Positions 7,655 through 18,693 are shown, counted from the first letter of the stretch. The stretch is 64,000 bases of DNA from JAMZMI01 sp963848175 (GCA_963848175.1 CAWKCO010000012.1:186001-250000), one strand, 5' to 3'. Notes: generated by a model not told the origin, from the sequence alone. Numbers and translations: made by a program.

Positions 7655-10198
7655 ATGGTAAACTATTCATCTATTTTAAAGGCTTTCGCCTTTGCTTTAT
7701 GCCTGACTTTTTCGATAGGAGCTCAGGCTCAGCTTACACCACTGGCAGGTGCTAAAATCTGCCTAGATCCAGGGCATGGTGGTCACGATAGTGACGATAG
7801 AGCTACTGAACTTGGAATTGGTAAAACGTATTATGAGTCAGATGGTGTTTGGGGCGTGATTGGCTATTTGGACACAATGCTCGTAAAACTTGGAGCGGAC
7901 ACAAAAATCACAAAAACTACCAATGACCCTGATTCCCCTGTGAGAGACCCAAGTCTTTCGGATAGAGTACAAGTTGGTAATGCGTTTGGTGCAGATTATT
8001 TCCACTCTTTTCACACAAATGGCTCAGACAATGAAGCAGCCAATTATACCTTGGTGCTCTACGCTGGCCCAGCAGATGGAAACGCGGATGACCCTGATGC
8101 GCTAGCAATGGCTGAAATTATGGCTGATGAGCTATTTGTATACATGCGGACGACCAACACCATCGCTCGTGCGGATATTCCTTTTACTGGGTTTACAAAT
8201 GGTTTAGGCGTACTCAATAACCTAAACATGCCTGGAACACTTTCTGAGTGTTCTTTTCACAGTAATATCAATGAGGGAAGACGCTTGATGAGTGAGTCAT
8301 ACCGCAAAGCCGCTGCTTGGGCGTGTGTGAAGTCGTTTTTAAAATATTACGAAAAACCAATGCTTCCTTATGGAGAAATTGGTGGGGTGGTCACGGACAA
8401 AGACGGAAAAGCTCTTAATGGAATTACTGTTACGCTAAATCCTGGCACGGAAAACGAGCAGGTTTTTACGGGTGACGAATACTTAAACGGCTACTATTTG
8501 TTTGACTGGCTTCCTGCTGGTGAATATGAAGTGAAGTTTGAGAAATTTGGCTTTGACCCTCAGCAAAAGACCGTGACAGTTACTGACGGTGGTTACAGTG
8601 AAATTGACGCGACCTTAAGCGAGGTAGGTGGTGCACCCACATTGCCGGTCTTGAAATATGTAGCTCCAGCTGGCACTGATGGAGTCAAGGCTGCATGGCT
8701 ACCAAATAGTGAACTTACACTCCTTGGTTACAGGCTGTATTATGCCACGGACGATACCATGGAGAATTGGGCACTTGTGGCGGATGAAAATACCCTTACT
8801 AAGGAGACGACCGAGATCACTATTGACTCAAAAGCAAACTTCAAAGTAGTACCTGAAAAAGATGTTTACCATTTTAATCTGACAGCCGTGGCTGAGTCTG
8901 GTGCTGAGAGTGAGTCGGGTTTTGCATTTTCTCGATCGTCAAGTGCTTCAGGAGATAAAGTATTGATTGTTGACGGGTTTGATAGAAGAAGTGGGTCCTT
9001 TACGGAAACCTTCCACACATTCTCTGCAGATTATTTTAATGCCATTCGAGAGACACGCATAGCAGAAGTGACTACTACTCTCAATGAATATATTTTGGAT
9101 GAGACGCTTGACTTAGCCAATTATGACTTGGTAGTTTGGTACTTAGGAGATGAATCAACGGTGGAAGAAACATTCAATGAGGATGAGCAAGCGCTGCTAA
9201 AAACCTATTTGGTAGGCGGAGGCAAATTGTTTGTGAGTGGATCAGAAGTGGCTTGGGATTTAGGCTCTCGCGGTTCGGTTGACGATAAGGATTTTCTTAA
9301 TAAATACATGAAAGCACAATTTGTCGGAGATGGAAAAGAAGAATATACCCCAGCTACAGGGGTAGAAGGTACAGTCTTTGAAGGTTTAGAAATACCGTTT
9401 GGAATTACCTATCCAGAAGACTTTCCAGATGATGTTTCACCAAGTGCTGGTGCTATTTCTATTTTTGACTATAGCGTAGAAAACACCCATGGAGGAGTGG
9501 CATACAGAGGGAAGTTCGGAGGTGGAACAATCGATGGAGGTGTTGTTTACATTACTTTTCCATTAGAAACCGCAGATCAATTTGAGCAAAAACTTGTGAT
9601 GAATGCGGTGTTTAAATATTTGACCGTTGGTGTTGAGAAGAGCATCGCGCCCATTACCAATGATGACCTTGCTTTTGCATCATCTCAAGATGCCATTCTC
9701 ATCGATGTATTGGCCAATGATCAAGATATTAATGGTGATTTAAAGGCGAGTACACTCATGATGCAGACTGATCCTGCTAATGGATCAGCGACAATTACAG
9801 ATGGTAAGATCGCTTACAAGGCAAACTCGAGTTTCGGAGGTGTAGAAACATTTACCTATACAGTTGCTGACGAAGCTGGAAATATTTCAAATGCTGCAAC
9901 GGTTATTGTGAACGTTGTAAATGTATTGGGGTCGAATAGTGATTTGCTTTCGGAGATGAAACTGTTTCCTAATCCAGCATCTTCTCAGGCCTTTCTAGAA
10001 GCAACCGTCAGCTCATCAGTAAAACTTGAATGGACAATCTATAATTCAGAAGGAAGAAAAGTAGGGGCAGATCAGCAGCAATTACCGAAAGGGAAAAATA
10101 AAGTAGACCTCAAAACGGAACTGCTGGCCAAAGGAATCTACTTTATTCAGGTGAAGCAAGGTGCGTCAACCACCAATTTCAAACTAGTGAAAAAATGA
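7655..10198 (+). CDS. Secreted N-acetylmuramoyl-L-alanine amidase (Amidase_3) with T9SS sorting domain
   Basis: 847 residues. Signal peptide (cleavage after AQAQ, about residue 26), then an Amidase_3 zinc amidase domain (about 30-235): His41 in DPGHGG, Glu61 in YYESD, His120 in FHSFHTNG and Glu198 in LSECSF fit the zinc and catalytic set. Next come a carboxypeptidase-regulatory-like beta domain (about 242-322), an Fn3-like domain (330-430), a Rossmann/amidotransferase-like domain starting at KVLIVDGFDRR (about 435-660), a cadherin-like repeat (about 670-755) with VLANDQDINGD, and a C-terminal T9SS type A sorting domain (KLFPNPASS through IYFIQVKQG). It should cut the MurNAc-L-Ala bond outside the cell. 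The unusual middle domain may be a binding module rather than an enzyme. Confidence 0.9.
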   Translation: MVNYSSILKAFAFALCLTFSIGAQAQLTPLAGAKICLDPGHGGHDSDDRATELGIGKTYYESDGVWGVIGYLDTMLVKLGADTKITKTTNDPDSPVRDPSLSDRVQVGNAFGADYFHSFHTNGSDNEAANYTLVLYAGPADGNADDPDALAMAEIMADELFVYMRTTNTIARADIPFTGFTNGLGVLNNLNMPGTLSECSFHSNINEGRRLMSESYRKAAAWACVKSFLKYYEKPMLPYGEIGGVVTDKDGKALNGITVTLNPGTENEQVFTGDEYLNGYYLFDWLPAGEYEVKFEKFGFDPQQKTVTVTDGGYSEIDATLSEVGGAPTLPVLKYVAPAGTDGVKAAWLPNSELTLLGYRLYYATDDTMENWALVADENTLTKETTEITIDSKANFKVVPEKDVYHFNLTAVAESGAESESGFAFSRSSSASGDKVLIVDGFDRRSGSFTETFHTFSADYFNAIRETRIAEVTTTLNEYILDETLDLANYDLVVWYLGDESTVEETFNEDEQALLKTYLVGGGKLFVSGSEVAWDLGSRGSVDDKDFLNKYMKAQFVGDGKEEYTPATGVEGTVFEGLEIPFGITYPEDFPDDVSPSAGAISIFDYSVENTHGGVAYRGKFGGGTIDGGVVYITFPLETADQFEQKLVMNAVFKYLTVGVEKSIAPITNDDLAFASSQDAILIDVLANDQDINGDLKASTLMMQTDPANGSATITDGKIAYKANSSFGGVETFTYTVADEAGNISNAATVIVNVVNVLGSNSDLLSEMKLFPNPASSQAFLEATVSSSVKLEWTIYNSEGRKVGADQQQLPKGKNKVDLKTELLAKGIYFIQVKQGASTTNFKLVKK

Positions 10199-10236
10199 AA
10201 CTAACCTACTTTTTGCAAAATTTTAACTGTGATAAG

Positions 10237-11079
10237 ATGAAAAGAAATTGGATAATATTATTAAGCGCTTTGGTTCTGAACGTGGCTCAGGCACAGGATG
10301 AGTTGAAAGTGACTTTTGAAAAATTGGATGTGAATGGCTACAATGCGCAGTTTACTGAAGATGGTGAGGGTTTGGTGTTTACTACCCAACATTTCAAAGG
10401 ATTGAAATTGTATGATCTTAAAGCTAAACGTTTGGAGTCAATCACCGAGGAGTTAGGAGCTGGCTACAATGTGAAGATTCAAAAAGGGCAAGTGATCTTC
10501 CCAAAAAGCCAAATTGAAGGAACTTTTGCTTGTTTTGATCTTAATACACGCAAGCTTAGTGTGTTCGAGCCCACTTCTAACGTGCAAAAAGCTGCATCTG
10601 CGTATCGTACATCGGACCAATCCAGTGATAATCGGTTGTTAGAAGCCAAGCCAAGCGCCGATTTACGTAAAATAGAGCTTACTTTCGCCAATGGTTTGTC
10701 CAAAATGATCTCGCCTTTGGGTGATAATGATTATCTAAATGTTGGGATATCTCCAAATGGAGAGCAGCTAGTTTTCCGCGTGTCAGGTGTAGGATCCTTT
10801 GTTACAGATTTGGACGGTAAAATCATTAAAGATTTAGGCAATGTCGAGTTTCCTAGATGGGCAGGAGATGATCAGGTGTTGTTTACCGAAACAAAAGACG
10901 ATGGTTACCATTATATACAATCAGAAATCTATCTAAGCTCATTGAAAAGTGCTGTAAAAACAAAGCTAACAGCCACGACTAGCGCTATTGCATTATACCC
11001 TCAAATCAATAGGAACTTCAATAAGGTTGTTTTCAACACTCCAGAAGGGGAGTTGTTCTTAATTCATTTGTCTCAATAG
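10237..11079 (+). CDS. TolB-like beta-propeller protein, exported
   Basis: 280 residues from the ATG at 10237, giving a clean signal peptide (MKRNWIILLSALVLNVAQA). An earlier in-frame ATG at 10195 overlaps the amidase stop (ATGA) but would give an 18-residue polar leader before the hydrophobic stretch. The rest aligns blade for blade with the lipoprotein at 6732-7649 (shared features: YNAQFTEDGEGLVF, ELGAGY, PLGDNDYLNVGISPNGEQLVFRVSGVGSFVTDL). Unlike that paralogue it has no lipobox, so it is probably periplasmic or released. Last gene before a strong terminator. Function unknown; the pairing around the amidase is discussed in the findings. Confidence 0.82.
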   Translation: MKRNWIILLSALVLNVAQAQDELKVTFEKLDVNGYNAQFTEDGEGLVFTTQHFKGLKLYDLKAKRLESITEELGAGYNVKIQKGQVIFPKSQIEGTFACFDLNTRKLSVFEPTSNVQKAASAYRTSDQSSDNRLLEAKPSADLRKIELTFANGLSKMISPLGDNDYLNVGISPNGEQLVFRVSGVGSFVTDLDGKIIKDLGNVEFPRWAGDDQVLFTETKDDGYHYIQSEIYLSSLKSAVKTKLTATTSAIALYPQINRNFNKVVFNTPEGELFLIHLSQ

Positions 11080-11139
11080 AGAGATTTAGTTAAGAATTTA
11101 AGAGCGTACTTTCTAAGATTTCATTTTCACATCATCAAA

Positions 11140-11173
11140 AGCCCTGCAAGATTTAATTGCAGGGCTTTTTTTC
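11140..11173 (+). terminator. Rho-independent terminator ending the AmpG-NagZ-amidase unit
   Basis: A perfect 10 bp stem (AGCCCTGCAA with TTGCAGGGCT, 7-base loop) is followed by seven T residues. It lies 60 bases after the stop of the propeller gene and 370 bases before susC. Confidence 0.9.
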
Positions 11174-11318
11174 TTGTATGGTGACTTGAAGGCTAGCAGG
11201 GTTTTTCTTCTTTCTAAAATCATGATAGTATATCGATTGTAATTTCTAAAACACGCGTCAGGCTTTGTCTTATTTGATTCAAAATCTGGACTGTGTATGC
11301 GGATTTGTTCGTAAAGAT

Positions 11319-11520
11319 GCATGAAACATGCGTTTATGAACTTGTAAATGACCTAGTCCTAAGTGAAATTAAAGTCGTGTTCGAGAACTCTAATTTTAGC
11401 ACTATTGGAAAACTACGTTTTTAGCGTATGTGGAGGTATTTTTTCTAGTTAACAGCTTTAAAAAGATGCAAAAACGCAGATAATTGAAAATTATTTAATT
11501 AAAAATGCATAAAAGTGCAT
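11319..11520 (+). promoter_or_regulatory. Cluster of TGCAT-type inverted repeats upstream of susC (candidate operators)
   Basis: The 373-base gap between the terminator and susC contains GCATG-AAA-CATGC at 11319-11331, an ATGC..GCA half-matched site at 11466-11477 and ATGCA-TAAAAG-TGCAT at 11505-11520. The last ends 26 bases before the susC ATG. The stretch is AT-rich and otherwise holds nothing recognisable. I infer a control region for the SusCD unit; the binding protein is unknown. Confidence 0.4.
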
Positions 11521-11546
11521 GAAACTGCTTATTTTACATTCAGTTT

Positions 11547-14500
11547 ATGAATAACCACACTTTAACCATATCGATTGTGCAAAAACTTTTACTTACCATA
11601 AGCTGCATACTTGTCTTGCACTTGCAAGTTTTCTCCCAGTCCACGACAATCAAAGGAAAAGTCACTGATAAGCCTACGGGCGAGGGACTTCCAGGAGTTT
11701 CGATTGTTGTGAAAGGAACGAGTAATGGAACCATTACCGATTTTGACGGAAACTACAGTTTAGCAGTAGAGAATGCTGCTAATCAAAGTTTTGATTTATT
11801 CTTTTATCGGATTTATGCCTCAAGAGATCAAAATTGGATCGAGCACTCAAATTAATGTGACGTTGGAGGAAGATGCCGACTGCAGCTCGAAGAAGTAATA
11901 GTAACTGCACTTGGTATTACTGAAAATAAGCGTGCTTTGAATTACGCGGCACAGGATATTAAAGCCAAGACAATACAGAATCTCAGCAACAAAATGTGGT
12001 AAATGCCTTGCAAGGAAAAATTGCAGGAGTACAAATTTCTTCATCAGGTGGTTCCCCAGGAGCATCTACTTCAATCGTTATTCGAGGCGGGAGCTCAGTA
12101 GGAGAAAATAGAAGTAATCAACCTCTTTTCGTAATAGATGGAGTGGTCATGGATAATTCAACCTTCCGAGGAAGTGGGAATCGGGCTATGGATATAAATC
12201 CAAATGATATTGAATCAATGACCGTGCTAAAAGGCCCTATTGCAGCGGCTTTATATGGAATAAATGCTGCAAATGGAGCAATCCTCATCACTACTAAATC
12301 CGGGAAGGCAGGTAAAGTTACTGTAAACTTTGGATCTACTGTCTCTTTGGATAGAGCTTTCAGGCCGTTGGAGGTTCAGCAAACTTATTCCCGAGGATTA
12401 AATGGACTATCGGATAACGAAACTCTGAATATGTGGGGGCCAGCTTATATCACAGGAGATCCCATATATGACAATGTTGGGGAATTTTTTGAAACTGGCG
12501 TTCAACAGAAATATGATTTTAGTTTGAGTGGGGGCTCAGAAAAATCTACTTTTTATCTATCAGCTTCCAACAACCACCAAACGGGGATAGTTCCTGGAGA
12601 GGATTATAATCGTTTCAATGTGTTGCTGAAGGCTTCAACAAAAATTTCAGATAAATTGACAGTAAGTTCTAGTGTGAATAGTATACTGTCGAACAATGTT
12701 AAAACATTGAATGGAAGTATGCAAAATGTATATACTTGGCCAACTGACAATCGCATGTCAGATTATCTTAACTCCGGATGGTCGAAGAAAGAATATTCAG
12801 AGAGGGCTTGGAGTTTCCTTTTGATGATAGAGAAAATCCTTATTGGGTAATTGCTAACAACTTGCCTGAATATGACATTAACAGAACAATAAGTCAAGTG
12901 TTTTTTGATTGGAAGTTGACAGAAAGTTTCACTGCTACTTACCGACTAGGCATGGATAGGTCTAATCAGTATTACAAGCAAGTTACTGCTGAGGGAAGTT
13001 TTGGTGATCTTCAACGTTTTAATGGAGGTATTTCTGAATCAGAAAAGGATAGTAGGCTTGTTACTTCCACTTTAAACCTTTCTTACATTAAAACTTTTGC
13101 ACAGGATTTTAATCTGAATATTTTAGCTGGTACCAATGCGGAATTAACCAAAGCAAGAATTACAACGACCAACGGTAGTGGTTTTATCCTACCAGATCTT
13201 AGAAACATCAATAATATTGACCCTCGCCTGAAAGAAATCCGACAAGATAATGTTCAAAGAAGAGTGGTGGGGTTGTATGGTCAGGCTAGACTTGATTATA
13301 AAGGCATAGCATCTATCAGTGTTACAGGTAGAAATGACAAGACTTCTACAATTACCCCTGGAGAGAATTCGTTTTTCTACCCTTCAATAACAGGGGGCTT
13401 TGTGTTTACTGAATTGATGCCAAAAAGTGTGAGAAATGTATTTTCATTTGGTAAAATACGAGCGAGTTGGGCCGAATCTGGAGCAGACGCAAATCCTGAA
13501 AGTTTAAGCGTAGTTTTAGAGCCTTATCCTGGTTATGGAAATGGCTATAGACATGAGTATTTTGCTGGAAATGAATTTCTTATCCCTGAAACTCAGCGAT
13601 CATTTGAGTTTGGTGGTCACTTGACATTTCTCAATGGTCGATTTGATTTAGATATCACTAGATATAAGATTCAGGCCTTTGATATGATTATCCAAAGTAG
13701 AATATCTACTGCATCTGGATGGGTCATACAAACTTTCAATTCTGGAAATACCATTAATAAAGGATGGGAAGGAGTATTAGAAGCGGATATTTTGAAAGGA
13801 GGACCAATACAATGGAATGCTACGGCCAATTTTTCCAGAAACAAATCCAAGCTTGCGAAACTTCCTTCTTTTATTTCTAGGTATCCAGTTACTACTGGTC
13901 AAATCATTAATGAAGCAAGACCACAAGGGATTGTTGGAGAGCCTTTATTTGCGATAGAGGGTGTTCCGTACTTAAGAAATGAGAATGGCCAAATTGTGAT
14001 AAGTGATGAAGGTTATCCTAGATCAGGATCTTATCTGAAGGATGAATCGGGGCAATATATTCTCAATACTGATGGTACAAGAAAAGTGACTCAAGAAAAG
14101 GTATATATGGGTAATCGAGAACCAGATTGGCTTTTGGGCATTACTAATGAGTTTACATACAAAAATTTTAGTCTCTCTTTTTTAATTGATATTAGACGAG
14201 GAGGAGATGTTATTAACGCTAGTGCATCCGCCTTATTTAATGCAGGAATGCATAAGTCTCTGGAAGAAAATAGAAATAAGGTGATGGTCTTTGATGGTGA
14301 GGTAGAAACAGCAGAAGGATTTGTATCCAATGACCAACAAGTTGTTTTAAATCAAAATTATTTTCGAAATACATATAGACTCGTAGGTGAGAATTTTGTG
14401 GAAGATGGTTCATGGGTAAGACTTAGATATGTGGCACTCAGCTATAATCTGAGTGATGTAGCCAAGCGAATAGGTATGCAGCGTTTAGATTTCACAGTCA

Positions 14501-14658
14501 CTGGAAGAAACTTATTTATGCTTACGAAATATTCAGGCAGTGATCCAGAGCAGAATTATGCAGGATCAGGAGTAGGAGGACCAGGCACTACTGGCCTAGA
14601 TAATTTCAATGTGCCAACAACCCAGGGAATCACTTTTAGCTTAACAGCAACACTTTAA
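11547..14658 (+). CDS. SusC/RagA-family TonB-linked outer-membrane transporter, frameshifted
   Basis: Signal peptide, then a carboxypeptidase-regulatory-like domain (IKGKVTDKPTGEGLPGVSIVVKG), the SusC plug (VVNALQGKIAGVQISSSGG, PLFVIDGVVMD) and a long barrel ending at the start of susD. The frame changes near 11785, 11880, 11985 and 12790; in each case the family sequence resumes directly in another frame (for example QLEEVIVTALG after the second and RENPYWVIANN after the fourth), with no in-frame stop. Corrected length is about 1035 residues, normal for the family. SusC proteins import oligomers bound by SusD across the outer membrane using TonB energy. The substrate is not readable from sequence; neighbours point to peptidoglycan fragments. 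Confidence 0.9.
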
Positions 14659-14663
14659 ATGAT

Positions 14664-16226
14664 ATGATGAAGATGAAACGAACAATTATTTTAAGCATTC
14701 GCATGATGCTATTTGTTGCCATTTTCACTTTGGCTTCAGGATGTGACGACTTTTTTGATGTCAACGACGATACGGATTTGCCAAGCGAGGCACCACCTAA
14801 CCTTTTGTTAATTCCTGTTGAAGGGTTAATGTCGATTAATTGCTATGAGCAAGGAGAAACTTCTGCTTATTTTGCACAGCAAATAGCCACACTCAGTGGC
14901 TTCAATTCAGTGAAAGATCGTTGGGACTATACCTCCGTCACTCGTGTTGGGCTCTTTAGACGTCATTTTCATGATGTAGCGAGCAATGCGAGAAACTTAT
15001 ATCTCACCGCTGAAGAAGAAGGGTCAATGAATTATGCGGGTGCTGGTCATACGATGATGGTCTTATCAACACAAACCGCAACAGATCTATTTGGGCAGAT
15101 GCCCTACAGAGAAGCATTGAAAGGAAACCCATCACCACTATATGATGAGCAATCTATCATTTATGCTGGAATGCTTGATGAAATCGATTTAGCAATCAGT
15201 CAATTTCGAGCATCCGACGAAACAGATAGACAGATGACAGCCAATGAAGATCGAGTTTTTGAAGGGATGATAAACCAGTGGGAGGCTTTTGCACACGGAA
15301 TCAAAGCGCGGCTGCTATTGCACCTTACGCCAAATATCAATCAAGACTACCAACCCATCATTGATGAGGTTGATTTGGCTTTATCATTATATCCAAACTT
15401 TAAAGCAGGATATGGATATAACAAAGGTGAGGTGAATGCTTATTTGGTAAACCAATGGGGAAGATCAAAAGCTCGTCCCGAGTGGGATTATGTCCCTAAT
15501 ATATTGAGTGAAAGTGCTCCTACACCCTTTCTTCTAGAATCGGTATTGGGATATGATACTCCTACTGGTATTATCAGAGATCCAAGAATGCCTTTGATGA
15601 TGACTCCAGGCTTAGTTCCTGATAGCAATCCGGATTTTGTACCATACTTGAGTGTTGCTCCGTCTGAAGGGAAGAATGAACTACGAGAAGAAGAAGAATA
15701 CCCAGATTTATATGATACTTATATGACGAGTGACACGTCTGCCCAGCCTTATATGACCAAAGAAGAGTTACTTTTTATTAAAGCTGAGGCGGCTTTCAAA
15801 CTCAATTTAAGGTCAGTGGCATTCGAAGCGTTTCAGGCTGGTATTGTGCGACATATGCAACGAGTGAAAGTGGACGCTGGCGATATTTCAGCTTTCTTGG
15901 CAAGTAATATGGTGCCTAATGATGCAAATGCGCTGACACTATCTGATATCATGATGCAAAAGTGGTTGGCTCTCTACTTGCAGCTAGAAGCATGGGTAGA
16001 TATGCGTCGCTATCAGTATGATCCGAAAATTTATAAGGGTCTGAAGCGACCTGAGAATTTGGCATTCTTCTGGGATGAAAACGAGACTGACAAATGGATT
16101 CAGAGAATTCCTTATGACAACCAGACAGAAGAGATTTTCAACAAGCCGGAGCTGGATCGATTGGGAGCTTTTCAAAACCCTGATTGGCTTAAAGTGCCAC
16201 TATGGTGGGCAACAACAGGTAATTAA
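14664..16226 (+). CDS. SusD/RagB-like surface lipoprotein (SusD-like_2)
   Basis: 520 residues, intact. Signal peptide with lipobox LASGC followed by the typical DDFFDVNDD start, then the helical TPR-rich SusD core (LSTQTATDLFGQMPYREAL, ELLFIKAEAAFKL). It starts 5 bases after the SusC stop and forms the lid of the SusCD transporter, binding the ligand on the cell surface. The sequence is closest in pattern to the SusD-like_2 group, often linked to non-starch substrates. Ligand inferred from context only. Confidence 0.93.
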   Translation: MMKMKRTIILSIRMMLFVAIFTLASGCDDFFDVNDDTDLPSEAPPNLLLIPVEGLMSINCYEQGETSAYFAQQIATLSGFNSVKDRWDYTSVTRVGLFRRHFHDVASNARNLYLTAEEEGSMNYAGAGHTMMVLSTQTATDLFGQMPYREALKGNPSPLYDEQSIIYAGMLDEIDLAISQFRASDETDRQMTANEDRVFEGMINQWEAFAHGIKARLLLHLTPNINQDYQPIIDEVDLALSLYPNFKAGYGYNKGEVNAYLVNQWGRSKARPEWDYVPNILSESAPTPFLLESVLGYDTPTGIIRDPRMPLMMTPGLVPDSNPDFVPYLSVAPSEGKNELREEEEYPDLYDTYMTSDTSAQPYMTKEELLFIKAEAAFKLNLRSVAFEAFQAGIVRHMQRVKVDAGDISAFLASNMVPNDANALTLSDIMMQKWLALYLQLEAWVDMRRYQYDPKIYKGLKRPENLAFFWDENETDKWIQRIPYDNQTEEIFNKPELDRLGAFQNPDWLKVPLWWATTGN

Positions 16227-16253
16227 TTTAGAAACACTGAAAAATATTCGGTT

Positions 16254-17024
16254 ATGAAAAATATTCAAAATCTAATTTTAACTCTCGCGGTGGTTGCGCT
16301 ATCGTTTGCTTGCGAGAAGCATAGCCCACTTGACGAACTAGGAGATCTGGGTGGCGCGAATGTCGCGAACGTATATATGGAGCCGCTAGCACCTAAGATT
16401 CAGGCAGGTCTCACCCGCGAGCTTGAAGTACAATATTGGTCGTTGGATGACAATTTCACTTATACTGGCTTGTGGGATTCAGTGGCCGTTAGTCAAATTC
16501 ATATCGTGACTATCGAGGGAGTGGAGTTTTCAGCATCATCCAGTGTGACCGTGCACGATTGGAAAGAATACAAGTCTTACTCGTTCGACTTTGCCAATTG
16601 GGCTCCTGAAAATAAAGCATATACCCGCAAAGTTTCTTACACCATTGATCTGGCGTATGATAAGGTAACACAAGATAAATCCAAGATTACGATTGATCAA
16701 TTTTTAGCAGAGATTCCTGAAGATTTCTCGGAGGACATGTATGCGTTTTTTACTGATAATTTATCTCGTGCTACGCTCAATGCCCTTCTTGTTGACAATA
16801 ATGCCATGACTCAATCTGAGTTTGATGGACATTACGGGGATAATGGTTCACTAACATCAGATGGAGAGGTGGCTGTTATCGCTGGAATGAACCAACTAGG
16901 TAACAAGAAGATCATTGGGGATGCCTATAAACTTGATTCTGAGTACCAAGTTTTTCTAGCATTCAGAGCAACAAACGGTAGTGGAGTTTATAACGATTAT
17001 ACACGATCATTTTTAGTTTTTTAA
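16254..17024 (+). CDS. Hypothetical surface lipoprotein of the SusCD unit
   Basis: 256 residues. A lipobox (LSFACEK, Cys20) follows a short signal. The rest is beta-rich with no family I recognise; one acidic stretch (IDQFLAEIPEDFSEDMYAFF) and a C-terminal YNDYTRSFLVF. Located 27 bases after susD and 24 bases before the PKD lipoprotein gene, so part of the same operon. In other SusCD loci this slot is filled by accessory surface glycan-binding proteins; that role is a guess. Confidence 0.8.
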   Translation: MKNIQNLILTLAVVALSFACEKHSPLDELGDLGGANVANVYMEPLAPKIQAGLTRELEVQYWSLDDNFTYTGLWDSVAVSQIHIVTIEGVEFSASSSVTVHDWKEYKSYSFDFANWAPENKAYTRKVSYTIDLAYDKVTQDKSKITIDQFLAEIPEDFSEDMYAFFTDNLSRATLNALLVDNNAMTQSEFDGHYGDNGSLTSDGEVAVIAGMNQLGNKKIIGDAYKLDSEYQVFLAFRATNGSGVYNDYTRSFLVF

Positions 17025-17048
17025 TCCTTTCTCAATTAAACATTTACT

Positions 17049-18693
17049 ATGAAACAATTACACAACTATTTTAAAAACATCAGCCTTTTAGGTTTGGCTA
17101 TGGTCATGATACTATCAGTATCATGTGGAGATGACGAGCCGTCAGCTCCAGCGATTAGAGTTGCTTTTTCTTTCTCTCCAGAAAATCCTGAAGCAGGACA
17201 AGAAGTCACCTTCACCAATGCATCTACAGGCGGAACTACTTTCGCTTGGGAATTTGGAGACGGAGGTACTTCCGAAGAAAAAAATCCGAAATATACTTTT
17301 GAAAAAGGAGGTACTTACTCTATTGTTCTTACTGTAGATGGAAATGCAGGTAATACTGCAACTAAGGACATCACTGTTGGTGCGCCAGTTCCAGTGATTT
17401 CATACTTGCCAAATGTGGTTGAAGCAGGATCTGAGATTACTTTCTCTGTGGAAGTATACAATCCAGATAACAAAGCAGCGACTTATGCTTGGGATTTTGG
17501 TGCGTCTGCTGAAGGTGCTGATCTTACGGATGGAAAGAGCACTGTAGCTTCTCCAGTTGTTGTATTTACTTCTGAGGCTATTGTTCCTGTTAGTGTTTCA
17601 GTTACAATTGATGGAGAGACTTTCTCTGCTACTTCAAATGTAGATGTGAAAGGCCAATTAGCTAAAACATTACTTTTCTCAGTCGTAGATTATGACGGTG
17701 GGACTGGATCAATTTATTCTAAGAAGCTGTTTGACGGATTTGATGTGCCTGCTGCTGATATCAATGTGCCTACAGGCCCTCATCCACTCACGTTGAAGGT
17801 TGCTAATGATAAGTTATATGTCTTCGAAGCTGGAGTAGGTCTTACTTTCTCAACTGGTGAAGCAGCTGCTGCAGATGGTTCAATTTTCAGTGTCGGTCTT
17901 GAGGATCCTACTGATTACGTCTCAATACTTGATTTTAAGGCAGCAGCAAATACTTATCTAAATGATCCTTTCTTTGGAGAGGTGACATCTACAAAAATCT
18001 ATTTTGCCAATAGGAGAGATGGCGTGACTGCAATCGATGTAAGCACAGCGAATAAGACCTATTCACTTGAGGAATTTCCTTACTTTGTTGCTAATAACTG
18101 GCTAGGTTATTACTCGGCATGGAGGTCAGATGGTGGGCCAACTTATGGATTTGGAGCACTGAATGGTACTTTCTTGGTGAGGGATAATGGTGGAACTGAA
18201 GAGTTTTGGTGGGCTAAAAATTCGAATCACAAAGGTCTTTGGAGATTTTCTGCTGATGATATTTTGAATCCAGATAATGGTACTCCAGCACTTGCCTACT
18301 GAAGGAGGAATTTTAACTTCTGATGCCATTCGTACATTCGTGCTTGACGAAACAAATCAGAAAATATATTTCTCAATCAATAAACTGAATATCAATGATA
18401 TGGGGATGTATAGAGCCGATATGGACGGTAGCAATATCGAATTGATTGATGGATCTAGAATTCACTCTGAAGGTGGTGATAGTGAGCGTACTGGTATCAC
18501 TGGTATCGCAGTTGATGCTGAAGGAGGATACGTTTACTGGGGTTACAGAGCTCCTGCTGATGCTGATCCTGAAGTAAATCCACTTGAAGTTTCAGGTGTG
18601 AAAAGATGGAAAATTGACGGCACTGGTGAAGTTGAAATGTTTGTGTCTGATGTTTGGGTATATGGTTTGGCCATTGACCAAAGCAAAAAATAA
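17049..18693 (+). CDS. PKD-domain lipoprotein with C-terminal propeller, one frameshift
   Basis: Lipoprotein signal (ILSVSCGDD), a PKD domain at about residues 35-115 (AWEFGDGGTSEEKNPKYTF is diagnostic), a second Ig/PKD-like domain (about 118-200) and then YWTD/LDL-receptor-like propeller repeats (KIYFSINKLNINDMGMYRAD, GYVYWGYRAPADAD). The frame shifts near 18290: the first frame ends in a stop at 18303 while the protein continues as EGGILTSDAIRTF in another frame to 18693. Corrected length about 548 residues. PKD domains bind carbohydrates or proteins at the cell surface; as the last gene of the SusCD unit it is probably a ligand-binding accessory. Confidence 0.82.

Noticed and set aside
11547..14658. 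susC as a decayed pseudogene
   Set aside because: All breaks are small indels with no in-frame stops, and susD and both accessory genes look functional; sequence error is simpler.
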